From Entophlyctis helioformis (taxonomy: Eukaryota > Chytridiomycota > Chytridiomycetes > Chytridiales > Chytriomycetaceae): a stretch of DNA of 14,099 nucleotides. The notes below the pieces were generated by a model, which saw nothing but the letters and a program-made list of their open reading frames with translations, was not told where the DNA came from and ran no database searches. The stretch spans positions 1-14,099 of the forward strand of contig JAHLKH010000409.1 in the NCBI GenBank assembly GCA_025526915.1, in the 5' to 3' direction. Within the stretch, counting starts at the first letter, position 1. Each line of letters opens with the position of its first letter. Position numbers and translations under genes: made by a program. This document shows, piece after piece, positions 1 through 7,345 of the stretch.

Positions 1-772
1 GAGCGGCTGGCTGCGCAGCGTGCCCAGCGTGCACCACCTGCAACCTGAAACACTGGCGGATGCTTGCGGATGCTGGCGCCGTGCACCTTCAACGGCCGCT
101 GGTGCACAACCACAACAGCAGCAAAAACGACGTCGACAAGCAGACAAATAGGCAGACAGACAGGCAGGAGGAGAACGAGAGCTGCATGCTGCTGCACTCA
201 CCGCAGAGGTCGCGCTCGTTGACAGCGCCGAGGGTGCACGCATTGACGCCCTGCGGGCCATCGCCTTGCAGTACGTATCGAAGCGGTTGACGGCGTTGGA
301 AGCGTCTGGTCATGATTTCAGCCGACGCAGGCGGGCAGGCTGTGGCGTTGCCCAGCACCATCATGAGCGTCGACGTTGCAAAGTCGCATCGCTCCTGGCA
401 CAGGATGGGGTTCTTGTTGGGCTGCGCCGGCGACGGCCTGCACCCGGCCTTGAGCGCCTCGTTAACAAAGTTGGAGCACGAGTGCGACACCTGGAAGCGC
501 ATCGAGTCGAGCGCCGGGCGCACCGTCGCTGCCGAGCAGCCGTAGTTGGTGTTGAACGCCTTGGCGACGTTGTCGAGGTCGGCGATGCCCGTCTGCAGCA
601 GCGACGTGAACTCGGCCTGGTTGGCAAACGTCGCCGTCTGGATGGGGAAGCCGCCGTAGTCGTCTCCGCAGGGCGTGTCCCGCGAGAGCAGGAAGCACTG
701 CTCAGCGGCCTGTGCGTGTGCACTGCGTGAAAGGCCAGCGAGCAGAACGAGGAGTGCACTGAGAGTCGCCAT
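1..772 (-). CDS. Secreted cysteine-rich protein, tentative Frizzled-like domain (partial, runs off left edge)
   Basis: Exon 1 is 772 down to 202 and encodes 190 residues plus one base. Residues 1-20 form a signal peptide with a hydrophobic LSALLVLLAGL core and a likely cut after AHA, so the product should be secreted. The mature part has regularly spaced cysteines, including NPILCQERC and a late NERDLCG. From family knowledge, C..L..S..C at the start, PxLCxxxC in the middle and a C-terminal CG resemble Frizzled-type cysteine-rich domains of early-diverging fungi; this is tentative because I cannot run a profile search. A good donor (GTGAGT, phase 1) begins at 201. The best acceptor reads TTTCAG and ends at 45, giving a 157-nt intron and a partial exon 1-44 that would continue DLCGCRWCTLG. 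The intron contains CTGTCTG-type pyrimidine repeats. The 3' end lies outside the window. Ligand or substrate is unknown. Confidence 0.72.
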
Positions 773-1250
773 CGGATCTCGCGTTTGGCTCAGGTGGGCA
801 AACCAGTGTCAACTCTGGCAAGGTCACGCCTGCAAGCGATCGTCTGTCGGAGGTTTCTGGTGGGAATGAGCCCAGAGGTTGTTTGTGTGGAGGCTGGGGT
901 GAGCCCAAGGGTCGTGCACGTGGGAAAGGGGGGAATGTGGATCGCAGGCTGGTCGCAACCTGCGCCACTGCCACATTGTTGGAGCATCATCGGCTGCAAC
1001 CTGCCCTTGTCAACGATCCAGCCATCCGTGTCCTCCATGATCACCACTCGCACTACCTGTCTCTGTGCTGCTGGCGAACACCGACGGACACTGACCGCCA
1101 CAACCGCAGAGACGGCTGCATCGCTTGCATGCTGCTGTTGCTGTGTTGACTTGCACGCTGCTGGCTTGCCTTGCACCACTTGGATTGTGTCTGTTTTCAA
1201 AGTTCATTCCACAAAGTCAGAAACGAGCAGACAGACTGAGAGTGAGAGGG
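773..1250. other. Upstream flank of the left-edge secreted gene; no gene seen
   Basis: No open frame here has recognisable protein character and no TATA-like box lies near the minus-strand start codon at 772. A CACGTG E-box-like hexamer sits at 917-922. A short A/T-richer patch lies at about 1190-1220. The stretch is probably the promoter and 5' leader of the left-edge gene, by position only. Confidence 0.35.
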
Positions 1251-1830
1251 AGTCGGATTGATGTGCGTCAAGATGGACGACGCCTGGCGATCCGGCACTG
1301 ATGGGGTGTCGGTAGAGTGCCGAGGGATGCTGATGGTGGATGCAGATGCACGGCGAGACTGCTGCTGCTACTGCTCCATGGTCAGCCGCCCTCGTTGGTC
1401 GATGTCGCCACGCATCAATGTGCAGGGCAGTGACGGCGACGGCTGAGAGATGCTGTGATGTTGGTGAGACTGCGGCGTCAGGAGAGACAATGGCGTCTGT
1501 GGTGTCGCAGGCAGGCGAGTCAGTGACATGCGTTGAGACGCAGGTGCTGCAGAGGTGGTTGGTGAGTGTCATGCTGGAGGCAGCATCGACGGTTGGTGCG
1601 GGCGGCGTTGGTTGTGTTGCATGTGGTGTTGTGGGTTGAGTCGGAGCGGCGGCGGTTGATGGTGGTTGAGAACGGTGCCGTGTGGTGCTGGCTGTGGTTG
1701 TGGCGAGATGCTGGACTGCGGCTTGCTCTGGGTCTGGCGGTGTGTGCAGCTGGCCGCTTGGTCGTTGGTCGTTGGTGTTTGTGAGTGGTTTGGCAGGCTG
1801 GATTTGTTGCCCGGCTGTTCAGCTGGATCG
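1251..1830. other. Gene-free segment, G/T-rich on the plus strand
   Basis: The plus strand is clearly G- and T-rich (many TGGTTG, GTGGTG and TGTGG words), which makes the minus strand C/A-rich like the coding strands of genes elsewhere in the window. The minus-strand frames translate to low-complexity His/Thr/Arg/Ala strings without domains. I see no gene. Confidence 0.35.
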
Positions 1831-3576
1831 CATTGGCCAACGACCGACGGCGATCAGCAACAGCGGCACAAGGGACAGCAGCAACAGCAGCAACCATGCC
1901 GGCACTCGGTGCGGTGTGTGGCCTCTCAGCTGCGCCAGTTGACAGTCGCCAGCAATGCTCAGTGCTGGCAGGTCGCCAGTGTCAACCAGAGCAGCCCAAC
2001 TGCAGAGAGCAGCGCACACGAGCCCTGGCTGGCACTTGGCAGTCTGGCTGCTCACGCCACTGCTGTGAGCCTCGGCTGGCAGCAGCAGTAAGCAACAGGC
2101 AGCTGCAAGAGTGACTGGCGGCCATCGACAGTGTCCGCACTCTGCTCTGACTCTGCCAGCGCACCTGGAACGGCCTGTCAGTCTGGCTGCCACAAGGACA
2201 CTGAGAACGCGGCAACAGTCGTCCTTGTGGCAGTCGGATTCGCAGGCCGTCTTGGCATTCACGGCAGCGGCTGCCGACTGTGTTCTGGCACTCTCATCCA
2301 CACGGCTGCCCTTCTGTCTGCCATCCACAGTCGCGGCATGGTGCATCGTTGACTGAGCAGGTGATGATCGCGATCTGTAAGGCACAGTGTGCAGCACAGT
2401 GGCCAGCCATCTCAACTCTGTCTCGCCTGCCAGCTGCGTGTGCGACGGCCAACCAGCTGCACTCTCTCCAGCCTGCATCGACAAGCAGCAAGGATGGGAT
2501 TGCGGTGGAGATCTCTGTCAGGATTGTCAACCGACCGTCGCCTCAGCCTCAGCCGCTCTCAAGATGCTCGTGAACCATGAACAGCCGTGGTTAAACACAG
2601 CACTCGCAGCTGGCTGCACTCACAGATCTAGCCGGACTCGTGCAGGCAATGCCTGGATCGTCGAGGCAGCCTGGATTCTGAATAAACTACGCTATGCACG
2701 ATCTGTGGATCATGGACATACAGACTTGCATGGACGCCAGCCGTGTTGGAGCAGCCAGACACGCACCACGACCACAGCCTGCAGATCGCCGCCGCATCGG
2801 ACTGGAGATGGACAGCCATCATCGGCAGCCTGCCAAGGGCAGTCCTGAAATGGATTGCCAGTCCATGCTCGCTGCGGCATCAGCAGATGTGGCGATCCAG
2901 CTCGCGATGGTCTGGAAGGCATGGAGGCAGATGTGACTGTTTGCTGTTCTTTGCCAAACACAAGCCAGCTGGACAGCCCAGCCCAGTCATCTCGCATGTG
3001 TATGGATTGCACAACCAACCACACCAGCAATACCTGCAGCGAGCAGATTTGCGACGGCTTGCCCAGCAGCCATGCACACGAGGCATATCATGGATCGCAC
3101 ACAGCTGCAAGCCATCAGCGACGGGACAGCATACACGGGCAGCCAGACACGCCGACCAGATCTGTGATCGCAGCAGCCCGCCACACAACCAGCCGCACAA
3201 ACAGAGACTGGCATCATTGTTTGGCAGGCGGGCAGGCAGGCAGATCAGTGATCGCGGTGGCTGGTTGTGCCAGCCATGACAAGCCAGCAGCAGAGAGCGG
3301 TGTTTGGTGTCCAGTGACAGGCTGGCTGGTCGATGCACACAGCACGCCGATCTGGAGTGGCCAGGCTGACAGTCTGCAGCAATGCAGCAAGCGGCACTCT
3401 GCCAGACAGCCCAGCGGGATGCCGCACGACCCGCGGGCTCATCCCAATCCAGCACATGCTTGGCCTCCTGCGCTTGCTCCCCCCCTGTCTCCCATCACTC
3501 CTATGTGCTGACCGTGCTGTCGGAGACCTCCGCCATCCCGTCATCTGCAATCGTGATCCGATTGGATTTCACGACA
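1831..3576. other. Gene-free segment, A/C-rich on the plus strand
   Basis: The plus strand is C/A-rich with many CAGC, GGCAG and GATC words. Frames on both strands give low-complexity Gln/His/Ser/Arg/Cys peptides with no domain or signal peptide. It contains a strong hairpin at 2187-2233 and an isolated AATAAA at 2681-2686. It could be a non-coding transcript, decayed sequence or spacer; I cannot tell. Confidence 0.35.
2187..2233. repeat. Inverted repeat / hairpin
   Basis: The left arm CTGCCACAAGGAC (2187-2199) is the exact reverse complement of GTCCTTGTGGCAG (2221-2233). The pairing extends inward through ACTG (2200-2203) with CAGT (2216-2219) after a one-base bulge at 2220. The loop of 12 nt lies at 2204-2215. 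No neighbouring gene explains it. Confidence 0.7.
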
Positions 3577-3648
3577 ACGCCTCCTTGCCGCACCAACGAG
3601 CTTGCCATCGATTGAGCTTGTTATTGAGTTGGTGCACATGGTTCAGCA

Positions 3649-3685
3649 ACGTGGAGCAGCAACGTGGTTCAGCAACGCGTGGTTA
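3649..3685 (+). repeat. Short tandem repeat, GGTTCAGCAACGT-type unit
   Basis: Three imperfect neighbouring units of about 13-15 nt: GGTTCAGCAACGT, GGAGCAGCAACGT and GGTTCAGCAACGC. They lie in the upstream region of the secreted-protein gene. Confidence 0.6.
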
Positions 3686-3697
3686 TTGAGTGAACAT

Positions 3698-3725
3698 TGG
3701 CTCACTGGCTCACTGGCTCACTGGC
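3698..3725 (+). repeat. 8-bp tandem repeat (CTCACTGG)
   Basis: CTCACTGG is repeated just over three times without interruption, about 70 bp upstream of the TATA box. It may be a simple slippage product or a promoter element. Confidence 0.75.
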
Positions 3726-3791
3726 CAACGCCATGGTCGGTACGCCTCCTTGCTTCAACTCGCTTGTCATCGATCACGCACAAAGCCCAAG

Positions 3792-3798
3792 TATAAAA
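3792..3798 (+). promoter_or_regulatory. TATA box of the secreted cysteine-rich gene
   Basis: TATAAAA lies 62 bp upstream of the chosen ATG at 3854. The intervening leader is rich in CAACCA/ACAAC words, typical of an unstructured fungal 5' leader. The ATG at 3808 is in another frame and probably upstream of the transcript start. Confidence 0.7.
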
Positions 3799-3853
3799 CG
3801 GCTTGTGATGGCAACCAGCCAACCAACACAACAACCGCAACTCGTCAAGCTCG

Positions 3854-5065
3854 ATGCAAATGCTGGTCTCGCTTCTCGTCTCGTCCCTCGGTCTCCTCGC
3901 CTCTGCTGCCTCTGTCGGCTCCTCGTCCGTCGTCAAGCGTCAAGCCAGCTCTTGCAATATTGACATAGCGGGCTCGACTTGCTCGTACGTCGATCCTGCC
4001 AAGCTCAACTGGGGCGATGACGTCTGGTCATGGGCTGTCAGAGACGCTGTCAAGAAGTGCTGCGATCCCTCAGGCGCCTGTCTCAGCTGGTGCTCGCACG
4101 AGTTCACGTACCAGCAGAGGTACAGAGCCAGGGTTCGAACGCAGGGCACCTACACTGGGTTCACGCAGTACAGCAGCGGCCCGATCACCACTCTGCAAAT
4201 GCGCGACTATCTCAGCGAGTACGCCGTTCAAGAGGTCTGGGCCAAGTCGGTTCCTGGTTGTGTTGCCACGTGCGGAGAGGGACCAACCCGGCCGTGCGGC
4301 AAGCCATGCATGGTCGCAGACTCCAACAGCGGCACCATGGATCAAGCTCTGGCCGTATCCGGAGGCGACCACTCGAACGCGACCGCGTCTGTCTGTCAGC
4401 CTGGCGAGTGCATCGCCTGGGGCCGTTCAGCGTCGAAGAGCATCATGGTCTTCGCCCACCACGCCGACGGTGAGAACAGGCGCTCGAACCTCGGATGGAC
4501 CATCGAGAACGTCAGCGCTGTGCCATCAAACACCTGCAACTGGATGAACTGGTGGGCGTCGGCGACCGGCTGGATCAACCCGGCGTACGGCGCGATTGCT
4601 GGCTTGGCGGCGACCGCCTGCTCTGCGTTCGACCGTGCCACGGCTGCTCCAGCTGACGAAAGCATTGCAGGCGTCACCCCTTCTGTTGTTGGCCTGGTAC
4701 GGACTGATGCACTCTGTGCTGTGGGTGCTGCTGCTGTGGAGGCGGTGGCTCTTTAGAGCAGTCTGCCACTGATGACACGCACCGTGGTGTTTGAGGGGGG
4801 AAACGCGACGCTTGTCTGCCCAACTCAAGGCTGCACCGGCGACTTCCTGCGCGACCTTCCCATGCATATCGCCAAGATGCACGGCTTTGCTGACGAGGCG
4901 TGCAACCAGTGGGACGGCGTTACCAAGAACTCGACTGACATTGGCAAGGGCGTCGGCGCGGCCTACCCGATTCGCATGGACATCCATCTCGACCCCGAGT
5001 TCAAGCGTAGCCGCGCAGCTGTGCCTGCTGCCAAGGCCCACACCCGCCGTGTTCGTCGCGACTGA
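3854..5065 (+). CDS. Secreted cysteine-rich protein of unknown function, two exons
   Basis: Exon 1 is 3854-4696 and exon 2 is 4757-5065, giving 383 residues. The 60-nt intron (GTACGG to CTCTTTAG) is phase 0, and its final TAG is the stop that would otherwise end exon 1. Residues 1-18 are a signal peptide with a LLVSSLGLLA core. VVKR at 26-29 is a typical Kex2-type site, so the mature protein probably starts at Gln30. The body is rich in Cys, Trp and Ser, with several N-glycosylation sequons (NATA, NVSA, NATL, NSTD), which suits an extracellular or wall protein. Exon 2 carries a C2H2-like spacing (C302, C307, H318, H323), odd for a secreted protein and with only 10 residues between the pairs. 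The C-terminus is basic. ATG 3854 is chosen because it opens the signal peptide and follows the TATA box by 62 bp; ATG 3860 is possible. I do not recognise the family. Confidence 0.75.
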
Positions 5066-5212
5066 TTGCTGCTGAGCACAAGGTTTAGCCTGCCACCATT
5101 CACCGACATTAAGCGATCTTGTTATCATTGGCCTCTTTCTTCCCATTCTTTTCTCCTCCTGATGAATGCACGAATGCAGGGTGAAGGGCACTCGCTCATC
5201 CAGCCTTTCCAC

Positions 5213-5218
5213 AATAAA
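5213..5218 (+). terminator. Polyadenylation signal AATAAA
   Basis: AATAAA lies 148 nt after the stop codon of the secreted-protein gene, in an A/T-richer patch. Position and sequence fit a cleavage/polyadenylation signal. Confidence 0.65.
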
Positions 5219-5294
5219 ATGCATTGATACAACGTTTTGCACTTAGTTACGAATGCCAAGTGGTCATGCGTGGATGGGCAACTGATCGCTTGGC

Positions 5295-5300
5295 TATAAA
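5295..5300 (+). promoter_or_regulatory. Orphan TATA box
   Basis: TATAAA is followed after about 55 nt by AACAATGAAG, a reasonable start context at 5355. The frame from that ATG stops after 18 codons at 5411, where the retroelement region begins. Spacing and the CAACAACC-containing leader resemble those of the promoter at 3792. It may belong to a gene interrupted by the retroelement, or be a chance match. Confidence 0.4.
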
Positions 5301-5354
5301 CAAGCGTGAAGCAACAACCACCACGCCTTGCTGTGCTTTGCAATCGTGTAAACA

Positions 5355-5411
5355 ATGAAGCTGGAAGATGCCATCAGGACACGGATGGCGACGACTGGCG
5401 TTGGACTCTAA
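5355..5411 (+). CDS. Tiny ORF behind the orphan TATA box, possible remnant of a first exon
   Basis: Eighteen codons beginning MKLEDAIR and ending TAA. The only support is the TATA box 60 bp upstream and the purine at -3 of the ATG. No signal peptide or domain is seen. It could be a remnant of a disrupted gene, a short upstream ORF, or noise. Confidence 0.2.
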   Translation: MKLEDAIRTRMATTGVGL

Positions 5412-7312
5412 GCGATGCCAGCCAGGCTGTATTGTACGCAGCACATGATGTAACAGTGTGCGCAGCCAGTGCATCGTACACGAGTTGGCGTCTTGTGCGA
5501 TGTCGCCTTACGCGAATAGATTATGGAAGCATTGCCCTCCTTGGCAAAAAGATCCTGAGGCGGCGACGATGCTGCAGGCTCGTGTGGCAGCGTGTGAGGC
5601 TCGAGACCAAAGGCGAGAAAGTACGGAGCATAGCCAGTCGATGCGCTTGGAGCAGAGTTGAGGGCATGGACAGCCGCATCGAGCATGTGCTCCCAGCTGC
5701 TGCCGCAGTGGTTGGCGTACTTGGACAGCAGGTCCTTGAGCGTGCGGATGGGGCGTTCGGACTGGCCGTCGGTCTCCTGGTGGCGGGCTGTTGCCAGGAC
5801 CTGCTCAATGTCCAGCGCCGCACAGAGCGCCGTCCAGAAGGCAGACAGGAAGCGAGCGTCGCGGTCCGACACGATGGACGACGGCAGGCCGTGGCCAGCA
5901 AGCACCCGTCGGTTGAGGAACAGCGCGGCAAGATCCTCGGCAGTCGCATCGCGTCGCGTCGGCACGCACTTGACAAGCTTTGTCAGGCGATCCACAATCA
6001 CAAACACAGCGTCGTTGCCCTCGGCCGACATGGGCATGAACGCAATGTCGCAGGCCACAGACTGGAAGCGGTCGGCAGGGATGGGCAGCGGGTGCAGCAG
6101 ACCGGCAGGAGCCTGCGTCGACGAGTTGAACCGCTGGCAGGCGTCGCACGAGCCCACAAAGCGGCCGACCAACGCAGCCATGTCCCGCCAGTAGTAGTGC
6201 GCACGCAGACGGCGAACAGTGCGGGCTTGGCCCTGGTGGCCGGCATGAGGCGGTTCGTGGGCCAAAGTGAGCAGGTCGGTGCGCACTTGACCCTCTGGGA
6301 TGTACATGCGACCCTCGTAGAACCACAGGCCGTCGACCAGCTCAAGTTTGGCTGCCAACTGACGCTCGTTTGCAGCAGCATCAGCAGGATCGGCCTTCCA
6401 GCGAGCGACGTTGAGCAGGAACGGATCGGCAGCCAGCAGCGGACGGATGCGAGCAGCGATGCCAGAGATGACCGTCGTCAGGGCAGACACATCCACCGTC
6501 GAGCGGCATCGAACGCAGTGCGGAGCAACAGTCACATGGCGCGACAGCATGTCAGCCAGGTGGTTCTCACCGCCCTGGATGTACTGGACCACAGCATCAA
6601 GCTCTTGCAGCTCCATGATCCAGCGAGCCTGGCGGTACGACAGCTTGGGCTGCGTCGAGATCCAGCGCAGCGAAGCGTGGTCGGTGTGGATGGTGAAGTG
6701 CACGCTGAGCAGGTAGTGCCGGTACTTGTCGCAGGTGTCCACGATCGCCAGCATCTCGCGCTCGTGGGTCGGGTAGTTGCGCTCCGCATCGTTGAGCTTG
6801 CGCGAGTAGAACGAGACTGGATGGATCTTGGCCGTGCCGTCCGCATCGACATGCTTCTGGCCGATCCAGCCACCAATGGCAAACTCGGATGCGTCCACAC
6901 AGCCATGATCCAGACCCTGCATTGCCACTTGGGCCCTGACACGATGGAGTGCAATGTCGTTGAGCTGCATCTTGACCATTGTGCACTCCAAGCCATCCAG
7001 CATCTGTGCAATCACTCCAAAGTCATGGCCAAGGAGTAGGATCTGATGGATGCGATCAATGCCAAGCAGTATGGCATTGCCACGAGGCTGGAGAATGCCA
7101 CGCAACCCTCTTCTGAGGATGTCAACAGGATGGTCAGGTCTGTGCGTCCTTGGATGCTCCAGCCATCCCGAGTTGATTGAGGACACTTGCGCACTGAGAG
7201 ACCGGCGTGTGCCTATTGACCACTTGAATGACATCAAGTTGATCATCACGGAGGTCCAAGGCAAAGACCAGCTCGTGCGCATGTGTGTATGTAATGGATG
7301 TAGGATAGTCAT
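5408..7312 (-). CDS. Ty3/gypsy polyprotein fragment: RNase H and integrase in one open frame
   Basis: One uninterrupted frame of 634 codons. RNase H spans roughly residues 135-260, with the acidic set D140 (VDASEFAIGG), E186 (THEREMLA), D211 (HTDHASL) and D254 (HLADMLSR). The integrase zinc-binding module follows with H352, H359, C389 and C392. The catalytic core has D422 (CDIAF), D483 (VSDRDARF) and E519 (DGQSER), with 35 residues between the last two, the classic D,D-35-E. The domain order RNase H then integrase marks Ty3/gypsy rather than Ty1/copia. No reverse transcriptase motif, gag, protease or chromodomain is seen. Resemblance fades after about residue 580, and residues 1-110 show no known domain, so both ends look truncated. 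The first methionine is arbitrary. The intact catalytic residues suggest a young fragment or a retained host gene. The antisense strand is also open for a long stretch, which I treat as a composition artefact. Confidence 0.88.
   Translation of the reverse strand: MTILHPLHTHMRTSWSLPWTSVMINLMSFKWSIGTRRSLSAQVSSINSGWLEHPRTHRPDHPVDILRRGLRGILQPRGNAILLGIDRIHQILLLGHDFGVIAQMLDGLECTMVKMQLNDIALHRVRAQVAMQGLDHGCVDASEFAIGGWIGQKHVDADGTAKIHPVSFYSRKLNDAERNYPTHEREMLAIVDTCDKYRHYLLSVHFTIHTDHASLRWISTQPKLSYRQARWIMELQELDAVVQYIQGGENHLADMLSRHVTVAPHCVRCRSTVDVSALTTVISGIAARIRPLLAADPFLLNVARWKADPADAAANERQLAAKLELVDGLWFYEGRMYIPEGQVRTDLLTLAHEPPHAGHQGQARTVRRLRAHYYWRDMAALVGRFVGSCDACQRFNSSTQAPAGLLHPLPIPADRFQSVACDIAFMPMSAEGNDAVFVIVDRLTKLVKCVPTRRDATAEDLAALFLNRRVLAGHGLPSSIVSDRDARFLSAFWTALCAALDIEQVLATARHQETDGQSERPIRTLKDLLSKYANHCGSSWEHMLDAAVHALNSAPSASTGYAPYFLAFGLEPHTLPHEPAASSPPQDLFAKEGNASIIYSRKATSHKTPTRVRCTGCAHCYIMCCVQYSLAGIA
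5540..6960 (-). mobile_element. Ty3/gypsy LTR retrotransposon fragment, both ends missing
   Basis: These limits bracket the recognisable RNase H-integrase homology and are approximate. I could find no flanking long terminal repeats, primer-binding site or target-site duplication by eye. The piece lies between the orphan TATA box at 5295 and the 3' end of the LRR gene at 7346, so it did not break the LRR coding sequence. Confidence 0.75.
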
Positions 7313-7345
7313 TTGGATACATTCACAAGCAGTATTGGCTCCGTT
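6961..7345. other. Spacer between the retroelement core and the LRR gene, of uncertain coding status
   Basis: The minus strand is an open extension of the retroelement frame without a recognised domain and would also hold the 3' untranslated part of the LRR gene. On the plus strand, two frames look protein-like for short runs (one with IATRLENATQPSSEDVNRM, the next with PIDHLNDIKLIITEVQGK) but are broken by stops at about 7183 and 7379. This may be a decayed gene fragment. No polyadenylation signal is seen for the LRR gene. Confidence 0.3.

Larger units (their letters stand above)
3577..3779 (+). repeat. Imperfect direct repeat pair upstream of a TATA box
   Basis: Copy 1 (3577-3617) and copy 2 (3742-3779) both begin ACGCCTCCTTGC and continue with CAAC..GCTTG.CATCGAT. 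They differ by a few substitutions and a small indel. Both lie within about 215 bp of the TATA box at 3792, so they may be duplicated promoter elements; that role is inferred. Confidence 0.6.

Noticed and set aside
266..730. Plus-strand frame opposite the left-edge secreted gene
   Set aside because: Arg/Val/His-rich shadow of the minus-strand exon, which has a clear signal peptide and ordered cysteines.
2681..2686. Isolated AATAAA in the gene-free region
   Set aside because: No coding sequence precedes it on the plus strand, so there is no reason to call it a polyadenylation site.
2743..3511. Overlapping open frames of 178-218 codons in the gene-free region
   Set aside because: Composition is Gln/His/Ser/Cys noise, no domain or signal peptide, and several frames are open at once.
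4127..4147. GGTTCGAAC resembling a tRNA B box
   Set aside because: It lies inside the coding sequence of the secreted protein and no A box or cloverleaf pairing is seen around it.
4898..4924. Treating the C2H2-like motif as proof of a transcription factor
   Set aside because: Spacing between the Cys and His pairs is 10 rather than 12 residues, there is only one unit, and the protein has a signal peptide.
5306..7039. A long plus-strand open frame (577 codons) antisense to the retroelement
   Set aside because: It lies opposite well-recognised RNase H and integrase motifs and its translation is Arg/Val/Gln-rich without any domain. GC-rich codon use on the minus strand removes stops on the plus strand.
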